DNA of 64,000 nucleotides from an uncultured Actinomycetes bacterium (lineage in GTDB: Bacteria; Actinomycetota; Actinomycetes; Nanopelagicales; Nanopelagicaceae), in NCBI GenBank assembly GCA_903850565.1, contig CAINLV010000001.1:26965-90964 (forward strand), written 5' to 3'. Shown here piece by piece: positions 18,718 through 28,602 of this stretch. The notes under the pieces are model-generated. The model made no database searches. It was not told the DNA's origin and worked only from the letters and a program-made list of their open reading frames with translations. Made by a program: the position numbers and the translations under genes. Positions within the stretch are counted from its first letter, which is position 1; every line of letters begins with the position of its first letter.

Positions 18718-21700
18718 ATGACGAATTCTTTTAAAGCGCTCGCGCCCCAGATCGATCTGCCGGCGACCGAGCATCAAATCCTCTCATTTTGGGAGAAGAA
18801 TTCGATTTTTGATAAATCGGTAGCAAATCGCGAAGGCGCCTCTCGGTGGACCTTCTTCGAGGGACCGCCAACTGCCAATGGGATGCCGGGAACCCACCAT
18901 ATTGAGGCTCGCGTCTTCAAAGACCTCTTTCCTCGCTTCCAGACGATGAAAGGTCACCAAGTCATCCGAAAAGCTGGCTGGGACTGTCACGGTCTGCCGG
19001 TGGAAATTGCAGTGGAGAAAGAGTTGGGCTTTGCGGGTAAGGGCGATATCGAGAGCTATGGAATTGCCGCCTTCAATGAGAAGTGCCGCGAATCGGTACA
19101 ACGCCATGTCAGCGCCTTTACTGGAATGACCCGCAGAATGGGATTTTGGGTCGACTTCGACCAGGCCTACTGGACTATGTCCGGAGAGTACGTGGAGAGC
19201 GTCTGGTGGTCGCTTCAACAAATTTGGAAAAAGGGGCTGCTGGTCCAAGACCATCGCGTTGCTCCCTACTGCCCGCGATGCGGCACCGGCCTGTCCGACC
19301 ATGAATTAGCGCAAGGCTACGAAACTGTTACCGATCCATCGGTCTTCGTTCGCTTCCCAGCAACATCTGGTCTCGTCGCCGAACTTGGCGCTTCCTTCTT
19401 GGTCTGGACAACCACCCCATGGACCTTGGTATCCAACACCGCCATCGCGGTCAACCCAAAGGTGACCTACCAAGTTGTTGAGGTTCGAACCAATTCCGGG
19501 ACCGCCGAAGAAACCAGTGAAAGAGTTGTAGTTGCCGAAAACTTAGTCGGGATCCTGGGTAAGGATGTCACTGTTCTGGCATCGGTGCTGGGAAGTGAAT
19601 TAGAGCGAATCTCCTATCAACGCCCCTTCGATTTAATCGAGATCCCCGATTCACACTTTATTGTTCTAGCCGATTATGTAACGGTCGAAGATGGAACTGG
19701 GTTAGTCCATCAAGCGCCAGCTTTCGGTGCTGATGACCTCAACATCTGCCGCTCCTACGGATTGCCAGTTGTGAATCCTGTGGCACCGGACGGAACTTTC
19801 TTGGCCGAGATCGAGTTAATCGGATCGATGTTTTTTAAAGATGCGGACAAAGTATTAATTCGCGATCTCAAGGCTCGTGGGCTGATGTTTCGACATGATC
19901 AGATTGAACACTCGTATCCTCATTGTTGGCGCTGTCACACCGTGTTGATCTATTACGCGCAACCCTCTTGGTATATCCGAACCACCGCGATCAAAGAAGC
20001 GTTACTCCGAGAAAATGCCAAGACTGACTGGCATCCAGAAACGATCAAGAATGGTCGCTATGGCGATTGGCTCAACAACAATATCGATTGGGCAGTCTCC
20101 CGAAATCGCTACTGGGGTACTCCCCTGCCTATTTGGAAATGCGAAAATGGGCATGAATTTTGTGTGGGATCTTTGGCCGAACTTGGTCAATTGGCTGGGA
20201 AGGAATTAGCAAACACGGATCCGCATCGCCCTTTTGTTGATGATATTACTTTTGCCTGTAGCGAATGCGATAGCACTATGGTGCGCGTCAATGAGGTTAT
20301 CGATTGTTGGTATGACTCCGGCGCGATGCCATTTGCACAATGGGGTTACCCACATAAAGAGGGTTCCGAATCCGCCTTCGCCGCTGCATATCCGGCCGAT
20401 TTCATCTGCGAAGCAATTGATCAAACCCGAGGTTGGTTTTACACATTAATGACAATTGGAACGCTGGTCTTTGACCAGAGCTCTTATGAAACAGTTCTCT
20501 GTCTTGGCCATATCTTGGATAAAGATGGCAGAAAAATGAGCAAGCACCTGGGCAATGTCTTGGAGCCGGTAGCACTGATGGATCAACACGGAGCCGATGC
20601 GGTTCGCTGGTACATGTTGGCGGCAGGTTCGCCGTGGAGCGCTCGAAGAGTCGGCCACGATGCAATTTCCGATGTGGTACGAAAGACACTTCTTACATAT
20701 TGGAATACCGTCTCATTCTTTACTTTATATGCCCAAGCATCGGATTATTCATTTGAAGGTCTTACAACCGAACCAACGACATTGGACAAATGGATTCTTT
20801 CAGAATTGAATTTGCTGATCGCAGGAGTGGATAAGGCTTATCAAGGGTACGACTCACAAGAAGCCGGAAAATTGCTAGCCGCTTTCATTGATGATCTCTC
20901 TAACTGGTACGTGCGACGATCCCGACGACGTTTTTGGGATGGCGAAAGCGCAGCTCTTTCCACGCTTTACACCTGCCTCAAAGAATTAACACTCCTTTTG
21001 GCACCGATGGTTCCGTTCATTACCGAACATGTATGGCAGGTATTGGTTCGAGTCGCAGAACCAGAGGAGCAAGAGTCAGTTCACCTTATGGATTTTCCAA
21101 TCAGCAATCCGGCACAGATTGAACTTGATTTATCTCACTCCGTTGCACTCTCTCGTCGCTTGGTTGAGCTTGGCCGTTCTGCTCGCGCGGAATCGAAGGT
21201 CAAGATCAGACAGCCTCTCGCCCGAGCGTTGGTATCAGCAACTGGGTGGGACGTTATGAACCCGGAAATTCGGGCACATATCGCCGACGAACTTAATGTG
21301 CTCTCGCTGGAGGAACTTTCTAGCGCCGATTCCAATCTGGTGGATATATCTATCAAAGCGAATTTTCGATCCATTGGTTTGAGGTACGGCGGAGAAGTTC
21401 AGCCAATTGCCGCTGCCATCACCGGGCTTGGAACAACACCAGCCTTAGTTCAAAGTCTGGTCGAAGAGCTCAGAGCAAAGGGATCGGCAGATCTTGAGTT
21501 TGCTGCAGATGGTGAGAATAAAGTTGCAAACCTAACTTTGGCGGACTTGGTGATTACCGAGACACCTAAAGAAGGATGGTCGGTCTCATCACATGCCGGT
21601 GAAAGTTTGGCTCTGGATTTAACCTTAACTCCAGAACTGATTGCTGCTGGTCTGGTGAGAGAAGTTATCCGAACGATTCAAGAACTTCGAAAGACCTCTG

Positions 21701-21894
21701 GATTTGATATCAGCGATCGGATTGGTGTCACCTGGAATGCACCAGAAGAATTGGCGCAAGCAATTGAATCACAGCTCTGGCTAATTTCTGAGGAAGTCTT
21801 GGCGACATCGATTCTTCGAGATAGCAGTAAAACCAATCCTGAATCAGAGATCGGACTGTGGCTGGCGCTTACGAAGGAATCTATTACGGAATAA
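18718..21894 (+). CDS. ileS: Isoleucyl-tRNA synthetase
   Basis: This 1058-residue class I synthetase charges tRNA-Ile. The HIGH-type motif appears as GTHHIEAR near residue 60 and the KMSKS loop as KMSKHLGN near 605. An editing (CP1) domain lies between, with TTTPWTL near 230. Only the KMSKHLGN form and the long C-terminal region point to the type common in actinobacteria and eukaryotes. The start is ATG at 18718 with GAGGGA upstream; the open frame runs back to 18352 but that part encodes the T-box leader. The 3' end overlaps yggT on the other strand by 11 bases. Confidence 0.97.
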   Translation: MTNSFKALAPQIDLPATEHQILSFWEKNSIFDKSVANREGASRWTFFEGPPTANGMPGTHHIEARVFKDLFPRFQTMKGHQVIRKAGWDCHGLPVEIAVEKELGFAGKGDIESYGIAAFNEKCRESVQRHVSAFTGMTRRMGFWVDFDQAYWTMSGEYVESVWWSLQQIWKKGLLVQDHRVAPYCPRCGTGLSDHELAQGYETVTDPSVFVRFPATSGLVAELGASFLVWTTTPWTLVSNTAIAVNPKVTYQVVEVRTNSGTAEETSERVVVAENLVGILGKDVTVLASVLGSELERISYQRPFDLIEIPDSHFIVLADYVTVEDGTGLVHQAPAFGADDLNICRSYGLPVVNPVAPDGTFLAEIELIGSMFFKDADKVLIRDLKARGLMFRHDQIEHSYPHCWRCHTVLIYYAQPSWYIRTTAIKEALLRENAKTDWHPETIKNGRYGDWLNNNIDWAVSRNRYWGTPLPIWKCENGHEFCVGSLAELGQLAGKELANTDPHRPFVDDITFACSECDSTMVRVNEVIDCWYDSGAMPFAQWGYPHKEGSESAFAAAYPADFICEAIDQTRGWFYTLMTIGTLVFDQSSYETVLCLGHILDKDGRKMSKHLGNVLEPVALMDQHGADAVRWYMLAAGSPWSARRVGHDAISDVVRKTLLTYWNTVSFFTLYAQASDYSFEGLTTEPTTLDKWILSELNLLIAGVDKAYQGYDSQEAGKLLAAFIDDLSNWYVRRSRRRFWDGESAALSTLYTCLKELTLLLAPMVPFITEHVWQVLVRVAEPEEQESVHLMDFPISNPAQIELDLSHSVALSRRLVELGRSARAESKVKIRQPLARALVSATGWDVMNPEIRAHIADELNVLSLEELSSADSNLVDISIKANFRSIGLRYGGEVQPIAAAITGLGTTPALVQSLVEELRAKGSADLEFAADGENKVANLTLADLVITETPKEGWSVSSHAGESLALDLTLTPELIAAGLVREVIRTIQELRKTSGFDISDRIGVTWNAPEELAQAIESQLWLISEEVLATSILRDSSKTNPESEIGLWLALTKESITE

Positions 21895-22171
21895 GCGCGA
21901 TTACGCGAGACAACAATTGAATCGCGAAAAAGACCACGATAAAAGAGAGATCCAAATTTACCGCTCCGAGACGAAGGGGCGGTACAAATCTGCGAACAAA
22001 TTTCAGAGGTGGATCTGTAACGGCAAATATGAGTTCCACGATTGCCAAGACGATGCCGCGTGGTCGCCAATTCCGAGAGAACATTCGAATGTAATCCAAA
22101 ATGAGTCGCCCAAAAAGTGCAAGCAAGAAGAGTTGAACTACTGCAGCGAGAATCCGACCAATGCTAAACAT
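21884..22171 (-). CDS. YggT family membrane protein
   Basis: The 95-residue product has two hydrophobic segments (about 6-26 and 73-93) and the family motif TDPPLKFVRRFVPPLRLG between them. YggT proteins lie beside sepF in actinobacteria and cyanobacteria and are linked to cell division or osmotic response; the precise role is unclear. It follows sepF by 24 bases and is the last gene of the division cluster here, with its end running 11 bases into ileS on the opposite strand. A TACTCT box 7 bases before the ATG and lack of a ribosome site suggest it may also be read from a leaderless message. Confidence 0.88.
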   Translation of the reverse strand: MFSIGRILAAVVQLFLLALFGRLILDYIRMFSRNWRPRGIVLAIVELIFAVTDPPLKFVRRFVPPLRLGAVNLDLSFIVVFFAIQLLSRVIALIP

Positions 22172-22195
22172 ATCGGGAAGAGTACTTGGTTAACT

Positions 22196-22684
22196 TCAGC
22201 TTTGATTGAAGAAACTGGCTTCGGCCGCTGCCGTCTTCGCTTCAACGCTGACCTTGAGATTTGGCGGGGTCAGAAGGAAGACCTTCGAAGTTACCCGCTC
22301 AATGCTGCCGTGGTGACCAAAGACCAATCCAGAAGCGAAATCAACCAAGCGCTTTCGCTCAGAATCTTCCATATCGCTCAAATTCATGATCACTGGCTGG
22401 CCTTCACGATAATGCTCGCCAATTGTTCTGGCCTCGTTATAGAAGCGAGGGTGAATGGTAATAATTCGATCCATGACCGGAAGTTCTCGTTCTTCCAAGA
22501 CTGGAGTAGGTCGACTCTGCGGCGTTGGAGTCACTGGAGTGCTCTTTGCCCATGAAGGAGTTCCCGATGGAACCGAACGCACGCTTCGTGGTGATTCCTC
22601 CGCGACCGCGACCCGAGCCAACTCCAGATCGCCTTCTTCAATAAGACCGAGGAAACTTCCAATTTTCTTCAATGCATGAGCCAT
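22196..22684 (-). CDS. sepF: Cell division protein SepF
   Basis: This 162-residue protein links FtsZ to the membrane in organisms that lack FtsA; no ftsA is seen here. The N-terminus (MAHALKKIGSFLGLI) is a likely amphipathic membrane anchor, a Pro/Ser-rich linker follows, and the C-terminal domain (about residues 70-150) carries the conserved VIMNLSDME and RLVDFASGLVFG segments. It starts 9 bases after the yggS stop, in the conserved ftsZ-pgeF-yggS-sepF-yggT order. The FtsZ tail it should bind is present at the end of the ftsZ product. Confidence 0.94.
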   Translation of the reverse strand: MAHALKKIGSFLGLIEEGDLELARVAVAEESPRSVRSVPSGTPSWAKSTPVTPTPQSRPTPVLEERELPVMDRIITIHPRFYNEARTIGEHYREGQPVIMNLSDMEDSERKRLVDFASGLVFGHHGSIERVTSKVFLLTPPNLKVSVEAKTAAAEASFFNQS

Positions 22685-22693
22685 GGGTCAATC

Positions 22694-23404
22694 TTAGATG
22701 ACAGGTGTTCTGGCCCCGAGGATTGAACTACCCAGACGGATATGTGTCGCACCGGTGGCAATTGCCGCTTCAAAGTCACCACTCATGCCACTGGAGAGAT
22801 ACTTGGCCCTGGGAAATTGAGCCTGTAGTTGACGTGAAAGGCTAAATACCTGCTCAAAGAACGGGCTCGGATTTACCCCGAGTGGCGCCACCGCCATAAC
22901 TCCCAAGAGCTCCAAATTCTTAAATTCCGTCAATGAGCTCGCAAAATCAATGATGGAACTCGGAGCAATGCCACCTCTATGAGCAGCAACTTCACTTTCA
23001 GCGCCCGTTAACTCCAGATTGGCCTGAATAAATAGTTGACGGGTCTGCCCTTCTGGAGTGGCCTGGCTGATTTTGCGCGCATGGAGCACGTTGTCCAAAG
23101 AGTGGATAGTTCTGGCCCAGCTCACTATCGATCTAATTTTGTTACTTTGAATCTGGCCTTGAAAATGCCAGTGCACATCCTTTGGCATAGCTGGTGATTT
23201 AACCGAGCCTTCTTGATCGCGATTCTCCCCGAACTGACGCTCCCCTGCTTCGTAGAGAATCTCGATGTCGGAAATTGGATAAGTCTTTGTAACTACCACC
23301 AGAGTAATTTCCGCAGCTGATCTGCCGGAGTTAACTGCAGCGTTCTGAATTCGTTCCCGTACTTGTGCCAAATTTTCCAAGATCTGGCGACTCCTGGTGC
23401 TCAT
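22694..23404 (-). CDS. PLP homeostasis protein YggS/PLPBP
   Basis: The 236-residue product binds pyridoxal phosphate through the lysine in VVVTKTYP (K at about 32) and carries the family segments HWHFQGQIQSNK, LSSGMSGD and IRLGSSILG. It has no known catalytic activity in other organisms; it buffers PLP and affects amino acid balance. The ATG at 23404 overlaps the pgeF stop by 4 bases. An upstream in-frame extension to 23578 lies inside pgeF and is unlikely to be used. Confidence 0.93.
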   Translation of the reverse strand: MSTRSRQILENLAQVRERIQNAAVNSGRSAAEITLVVVTKTYPISDIEILYEAGERQFGENRDQEGSVKSPAMPKDVHWHFQGQIQSNKIRSIVSWARTIHSLDNVLHARKISQATPEGQTRQLFIQANLELTGAESEVAAHRGGIAPSSIIDFASSLTEFKNLELLGVMAVAPLGVNPSPFFEQVFSLSRQLQAQFPRAKYLSSGMSGDFEAAIATGATHIRLGSSILGARTPVI

Positions 23405-24078
23405 AGCGCCACAACTCCTACTTGACGACCGGTCACGGGATTCTTTCGATAAGAGAAATAGCCTTCGTTGCATCGAGTACACACGTGCCAGTTCCGGACT
23501 TGAACCCCGACACGCGATAAGAGCGCGGTGCTGCCTGCCACCAAATCCAACCTGTGTTCCTTTGCTGACGTTGCACATTGCGGAATTTTCTCCACGACCG
23601 CGAGATAAGTTTCCAGATCTACTTCATAGCAGTCGCCACAAATGGCTGGCCCGATCTCGGCAACTAGATCTTGCAGATCGCAATAGTTTGAGAGTTGATC
23701 CAGAACTTTCCCAATGATGCCGTTCAGTAATCCACGCCGACCGACGTGTACCGCCGCAACAACCTGAGGAGAATGGAGAAGTAATGGAATGCAATCGGCT
23801 ACCTGAACGGCTAACCCCACATTTTTCTGAGTGGTAAAAATCGCATCTGCGTCAACAGAGTGGGTTAAAGAATTTAGCGTTTCAGAAATCTCCATGACAG
23901 TGGTGCTATGAGTTTGATTCATAAACACAATCTTCTCCAACGAGAATTGGTGCGCTAATAATCCACGATTGCGCAGCACTGCTTCCCGATCATCCCCCAC
24001 ATGTAAACCAAGGTTATTGGAGTGAAAATCTCCAGCACTGACACCTCCGTCTCTGGAGGTGAAGAGCACCCGCGCCAC
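23401..24078 (-). CDS. pgeF: PgeF/YfiH family peptidoglycan editing protein
   Basis: The 225-residue product belongs to the YfiH/PgeF (CNF1-like fold, once called multicopper polyphenol oxidase) family. The conserved His and Cys residues appear in NQTHSTTV, VQVADCIPLLL and AAVHVGRRGLLNG, with EIGPAICGDCYEV later. In E. coli PgeF removes wrongly built muropeptide precursors, which suits its place between ftsZ and yggS. Start is GTG at 24078, 6 bases after the ftsZ stop, without a clear ribosome site. Confidence 0.92.
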   Translation of the reverse strand: MARVLFTSRDGGVSAGDFHSNNLGLHVGDDREAVLRNRGLLAHQFSLEKIVFMNQTHSTTVMEISETLNSLTHSVDADAIFTTQKNVGLAVQVADCIPLLLHSPQVVAAVHVGRRGLLNGIIGKVLDQLSNYCDLQDLVAEIGPAICGDCYEVDLETYLAVVEKIPQCATSAKEHRLDLVAGSTALLSRVGVQVRNWHVCTRCNEGYFSYRKNPVTGRQVGVVAL

Positions 24079-24084
24079 GTGGAG

Positions 24085-25236
24085 TTATCTCATAAAATCA
24101 GGAATATCGACTTCATCTTCAACAATGAGCTCTTCGAAGGTAATTGTTCGTCGATGAGGGCTGGCAGTTGGGGAAGATTGTGTCACTGGAAGCTCCAGTG
24201 CCACCGAGATCGGATCATTCTCTGCGATTGGATCAGCGTTGCCAGAAAGTGCGGCCACACTTATAACCGGAACTGCAACCCATTTAGGTGCACCGCCATC
24301 GAAACCAGCTGCGATAACGGTGACTCGAACTTCATCACCAAGCGCATCGTCAATGACAGTTCCAAAAATAATATTTGCATCCGGATGGGCCGAGGCAGCA
24401 ACAAGTTCAGCGGCTTCACTTAACTCGAATAGCCCTAGATCAGAACCACCAGCGATAGAAAGCAATACCCCATGGGCGCCATCGATAGAGGCCTCCAATA
24501 ATGGGCTTGCAATAGCCAGTTCCGCCGCACGGGTTGCTCGAGCTTCTCCGCGAGCCGAACCAATTCCCATAAGTGCAGAACCCGCTCCTGACATAACGCT
24601 CTTCACATCGGCAAAGTCGAGGTTGATTAATCCTGGGGTTGTTATTAGATCTGTAATTCCTTGGACTCCCGAGAGTAGAACTTGGTCCGCACTTCTAAAA
24701 GCTTCCAACTGGCTAATGGAACGATCTGAAATCGCCAGCAAACGATCATTAGGAATTACGATCAAGGTATCTACTTGCTCACGCAATAGCGCAATGCCTT
24801 CGTCGGCTTGACTCGATCGACGCTTACCTTCGAAAGTAAATGGACGAGTGACTACACCAACAGTTAATGCACCAAGATCTTTGGAAATTTTCGCCACGAT
24901 GGGAGCACCACCTGTGCCTGTGCCACCGCCTTCGCCAGCGGTAACAAAAACCATATCAGCGCCACGCAAAACTTCTTCAATCTCTTCAGTGTGATCGAGT
25001 GCAGCTTGACGACCAATTTCTGGCGCGGCACCGGCACCTAATCCGCGAGTAAGTTTTCGCCCAATATCTAATTTCACATCGGCATCGCTCATGATCAATT
25101 GCTGCGCATCGGTATTAATAGCAATAAACTCAACACCTTTTAAGCCGGCTTCGATCATTCGATTTACGGCATTCACTCCGCCGCCACCTATGCCGACTAC
25201 TTTGATTACTGCCAAATAATTCTGCGGTGTTGCCAC
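24085..25236 (-). CDS. ftsZ: Cell division GTPase FtsZ
   Basis: This 383-residue tubulin homologue builds the Z ring. The GTP-binding signature GGGTGTGG is at residues 103-110, with [13 protein letters not shown] at 16-28. A variable linker precedes the C-terminal peptide EVDIPDFMR, the contact site for partners such as SepF and FtsW. The start is GTG at 25236 with AGGCAGG upstream. A 176-base AT-rich gap separates it from ftsQ and probably holds its own promoter. Confidence 0.97.
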   Translation of the reverse strand: MATPQNYLAVIKVVGIGGGGVNAVNRMIEAGLKGVEFIAINTDAQQLIMSDADVKLDIGRKLTRGLGAGAAPEIGRQAALDHTEEIEEVLRGADMVFVTAGEGGGTGTGGAPIVAKISKDLGALTVGVVTRPFTFEGKRRSSQADEGIALLREQVDTLIVIPNDRLLAISDRSISQLEAFRSADQVLLSGVQGITDLITTPGLINLDFADVKSVMSGAGSALMGIGSARGEARATRAAELAIASPLLEASIDGAHGVLLSIAGGSDLGLFELSEAAELVAASAHPDANIIFGTVIDDALGDEVRVTVIAAGFDGGAPKWVAVPVISVAALSGNADPIAENDPISVALELPVTQSSPTASPHRRTITFEELIVEDEVDIPDFMR

Positions 25237-25412
25237 GGCCTGCCTCTTCCCTTACTCTAAGTCTCAACTTGAGATTTAAAGTTAATATTTCTATCTGCCG
25301 CAAAACTATGGCGCATAATGTTTTTGAGCAAATACCGACACGAAATATATTGGCTTTATTTATTACACCCCAAATTGCGCAAAAGATTTTCTCAAATAAA
25401 TAAGCGATGAAC
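25237..25412 (-). promoter_or_regulatory. AT-rich ftsZ upstream region
   Basis: This 176-base gap between ftsQ and ftsZ has no gene and is clearly richer in A and T than its flanks, as expected for promoters. A small inverted repeat TCTCAA-C-TTGAGA lies at 25262-25274, about 30 bases before the ftsZ start. I could not settle on a single -35/-10 pair. ftsZ is commonly read from its own promoters at this place in other actinobacteria. Confidence 0.45.
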
Positions 25413-26123
25413 TCATTTAACTATTGGAGCCGTTGGATCGGTGAGATCAAAGACTCTTGCCGTTGCATTTTCAGGAAGCCCCACAAGTATGCGTAAAACC
25501 TTCACTTTGAGCGCAAAGTTCACCGGCTCACCCCAACGGATTACAAAATTCTTACCACCGAAATGTTCTGTGCTTTCAATAAATTTCGCAGATGCAACTT
25601 TCATGCTCACCAAACCATCAAGTACATCTTTAGGCATCTGCTTCAAGGTAGCCGCGGCAGCTAATCGCAATTCCTTGGCATCTGAGGCAAAGGAAATAAT
25701 CGGCAGGCCCACTATGGGTAACGGGGTAGCGAATTGATTTCCTTCACTATCGAAATAATTGGTGACATTGTGAAGGATCAAGAAACTGGCGATAGGTTTT
25801 CTCGCTTCGATTTTTACCACGACATTACCTTTAAGCCAATTTCGGGAAATCGACGCACGTTTCACCCATGAAATACTCTCCACCGACTTCTTAATGATAC
25901 GCAGATTCACCCGTGCCAATGGCTGACCGATATGTGTATGCGAGTCGGCGAAGATAGATTTTGAAATAACTGAACTTTGTTGGGTGCCAGTAATGGATAA
26001 AGATTTGAAAGTTACTAAATGCGAATAACCCAATGTGTAACTAAGACCAGAAAGAATCGCAATCGCCAAAACAATAGTAATAGATTTTCTTAGCAGCGCC
26101 CTCTTCTTAGTTCGTCGTTTCAT
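25413..26123 (-). CDS. ftsQ: Cell division protein FtsQ
   Basis: This 236-residue bitopic protein has a basic N-terminus (MKRRTKKRALLRK), one membrane segment at about 14-32, a POTRA-like domain (SLSITGTQQSSVISKS) and an FtsQ domain. In the divisome it joins FtsL and FtsB and regulates septal wall synthesis. Its ATG overlaps the murC stop by 4 bases. The sequence is poorly conserved outside the POTRA region, as is usual for the family; position and topology carry the call. Confidence 0.9.
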   Translation of the reverse strand: MKRRTKKRALLRKSITIVLAIAILSGLSYTLGYSHLVTFKSLSITGTQQSSVISKSIFADSHTHIGQPLARVNLRIIKKSVESISWVKRASISRNWLKGNVVVKIEARKPIASFLILHNVTNYFDSEGNQFATPLPIVGLPIISFASDAKELRLAAAATLKQMPKDVLDGLVSMKVASAKFIESTEHFGGKNFVIRWGEPVNFALKVKVLRILVGLPENATARVFDLTDPTAPIVK

Positions 26124-27505
26124 TGCGGCAATGTTTGCACAATTACCGATGCCAATGAATTCACATCGCCAGCTCCAAGAGTAAGAATGACATCTCCCGG
26201 TTTCGCCGCGTTTACGACATCTTCAACAATCGTGATCATTGAGGGTTCCACTGTAACTTTGCTGGGGTCCATCTCTTTGGAGATAAGCGTTGAATCAACA
26301 CCAGGGATTGGATCTTCGCTGGCCGGATATATTTCCAAGAGAAAAACTTGGTCGGCTAAAGAGAGCGCTTTGGCAAAATCAGCGGCAAATGCTTGAGTTC
26401 GGCTATATCGATGCGGTTGGAAAATGACCAATAACCGTCCGCCTTCGGCGTAACGGCGAGCGGCGGTTAAAGTCACTTCTATTTCTGTGGGGTGATGGCC
26501 ATAATCATCAATCACCCGAACCCCGCCAGGGCTTCCCTTTAATTCAAATCTACGTCGGGCGCCTGTGAAACTCGACAGTCCCTTGATCAAGTCTGGTGCG
26601 GAATGAGTAGTAAGGCACACCCCTGCCGATAGAGCCGCTAGGGCATTTAACATATTGTGTTCGCCGGGTACTTGTAGTTGAAGTTCTCCCAACACTTTTC
26701 CGTTATGCGTTATTCGAGCCGCGCTTCCACCCGGAGATAGAAAGAGTCGTGAATAGGTAAGTTCTCCCGCTGTGCCGTAAGTGAGGATGGATATATCCGA
26801 ACGGGTAATTCCTTGAAGCAATTGAGTGACACCTTCATCATCATGGCAAGCGATCAGGAATCCCCCGCTCTTAATATTTGCAACAAAGGCTGCAAATATC
26901 TTCATTAAGGAATCGAGATCGGGGAAATGATCAACATGGTCAAGTTCAATATTGGTGATAATCGCGCAGGTTGGCGAATAAGCCAAAAAGGATCCATCTG
27001 ATTCATCGGCTTCGGCGACAAAAATCTCACCAGTCCCTAAATGTGCATTGGTTCCGGATGAATTGATTGTTCCGCCGATTGCAAATGATGGATCTAGACC
27101 TGCATGTTGAAGTGCAACGGTCAGCATAGAAGTAGTCGTCGTTTTCCCATGAGTACCCGCAACTGCAATTGCGATTGACTCCGACATCAAGATCGCCAAA
27201 GCCTCTGCGCGAGGCAAGATAACTTTTCCTTGTTTCTGTGCCGCTACTAGCTCTGGGTTGCCCTGGCTAATCGCACTAGAGACCACAACGACATCGACTT
27301 CATCAACATGCTCTCCGCTATGGCCTACGTATACTTCAGCTCCCATGATGCGCAGGGATTGCACCGTAGGTGAATCTTTCGCATCAGAACCGGAAACGCA
27401 GATTCCTTGATCCAACATGATTCTGGCTATACCGCTCATGCCAGCGCCGCCAATACCTATGAAATGGACTTTCATATTTCGTAGGGAGGCTAATGAAATC
27501 TTCAT
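26120..27505 (-). CDS. murC: UDP-N-acetylmuramate-L-alanine ligase
   Basis: This 461-residue Mur ligase adds the first alanine to UDP-MurNAc. It has a Rossmann N-terminus (HFIGIGGAGMSGIA near residue 15), the ATP-binding loop GTHGKTTTT near 117, EADESDGSF near 165, and the C-terminal domain with DDYGHHPTE. Length is normal. It overlaps murG upstream and ftsQ downstream by 4 bases each. Confidence 0.97.
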   Translation of the reverse strand: MKISLASLRNMKVHFIGIGGAGMSGIARIMLDQGICVSGSDAKDSPTVQSLRIMGAEVYVGHSGEHVDEVDVVVVSSAISQGNPELVAAQKQGKVILPRAEALAILMSESIAIAVAGTHGKTTTTSMLTVALQHAGLDPSFAIGGTINSSGTNAHLGTGEIFVAEADESDGSFLAYSPTCAIITNIELDHVDHFPDLDSLMKIFAAFVANIKSGGFLIACHDDEGVTQLLQGITRSDISILTYGTAGELTYSRLFLSPGGSAARITHNGKVLGELQLQVPGEHNMLNALAALSAGVCLTTHSAPDLIKGLSSFTGARRRFELKGSPGGVRVIDDYGHHPTEIEVTLTAARRYAEGGRLLVIFQPHRYSRTQAFAADFAKALSLADQVFLLEIYPASEDPIPGVDSTLISKEMDPSKVTVEPSMITIVEDVVNAAKPGDVILTLGAGDVNSLASVIVQTLPQ

Positions 27506-28602
27506 GAGTCCACCTGATCTAGTTTCAGCAGTGCTGCTTTCATAACTGATATCGCTGCATCTGGAATAGCTTTAGGAAGAAGATTTCTTTTCACTTGCAT
27601 GGCCTTTACTAATAATTCATCAATATTCGCGATTAACCAATCATTTGTAATATGGGAATTATCAATTATTTCGGCGATTCCAGATTCGAGGAGATCTTGG
27701 GCATTTGCTCGCTGTTCGCCATTCCCAATAGGAAGAGGGATCAAGAGTGAAAAGACTTGTGCGGCAGAAAGTTCAGAGCAAGTAACGGCGCCACTACGTG
27801 CAATAACTAGATCTGCAGCTGCATAAAGTTCTGGCATATTGTCCAAGTAAGGATATGGAAGGTAGTACTCGGTGGCATCAGGAAACGCGTTGCCCTTTCC
27901 GACTCCATGAATTATTTGTATTTTCTTTTCTCCCAGCGCTTCAAGCGAAGTGAAAATAGTGTCATTTATGCGCTTAGCCCCTTGAGAACCTCCGAAGACA
28001 ACTACCAATGGAAGATCTGGATTTAGGCCATTTCGAGCACAGAGAGATTTGCGAATATCCATCCTCATCTCTGGCTCCATCCGTGCCACTTCCAATAAGG
28101 ATTCTCGCAAGGGCATGCCCACAAGTTGAGCGTTCTTCCAACGCCTTCCCGTTTTCCGCGCTCCAGAAAAGGCGAGAAGAATCGAATCACTCATATAAGC
28201 ACCAAACCGATTGGCCCAACCGGGTTTTGCATTTTGTTCGTGGATCACGATTGGAATTCTCATCAGTCTGCCAATGAAGTAACACGGTGCCGATACATAG
28301 CCACCGAAGCCAATAATTAAATCCGTCCTTCGGAGAACTCGGAATGTTTCCACCATTGCGATACCCATTTCAAAAGGCCAGGTTAGGATCTTGAGCGAGA
28401 TCTTGCGCGGCATTGGAACCTTTCGAATTGTTCGCAGCACAAAACCGGCTTCAGGTATCAGGGATGTCTCGAGTCCCCGTTTGGTCCCGACGAATTCACA
28501 GGTTATTTCTTCATGATCTATCCGAAACCGCCGAGCCACTGCCAATGCAGGTTCGATATGTCCAGCTGTTCCCCCAGCGATCAATGAAATTACAGTCGTC
28601 AT
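27502..28602 (-). CDS. murG: UDP-GlcNAc-undecaprenyl-pyrophosphoryl-MurNAc-pentapeptide transferase
   Basis: This 366-residue GT28 glycosyltransferase turns lipid I into lipid II on the inner face of the membrane. The N-terminal glycine-rich loop GGTAGHIEPALAVA (residues 10-23), the VVVFGGSQGAKRIN loop near 190 and the C-terminal acceptor region ARSGAVTCSELSA are present. It overlaps ftsW and murC by 4 bases. Confidence 0.96.
   Translation of the reverse strand: MTTVISLIAGGTAGHIEPALAVARRFRIDHEEITCEFVGTKRGLETSLIPEAGFVLRTIRKVPMPRKISLKILTWPFEMGIAMVETFRVLRRTDLIIGFGGYVSAPCYFIGRLMRIPIVIHEQNAKPGWANRFGAYMSDSILLAFSGARKTGRRWKNAQLVGMPLRESLLEVARMEPEMRMDIRKSLCARNGLNPDLPLVVVFGGSQGAKRINDTIFTSLEALGEKKIQIIHGVGKGNAFPDATEYYLPYPYLDNMPELYAAADLVIARSGAVTCSELSAAQVFSLLIPLPIGNGEQRANAQDLLESGIAEIIDNSHITNDWLIANIDELLVKAMQVKRNLLPKAIPDAAISVMKAALLKLDQVDS

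Noticed and set aside
22694..23578. Long form of YggS with 58 extra residues
   Set aside because: The extension lies within pgeF and has no homology; the ATG at 23404 makes the usual 4-base overlap.
24239..24811. 190-codon open frame opposite ftsZ
   Set aside because: It is a shadow of the ftsZ codon pattern, with Ala/Ser-rich translation and no start signals.
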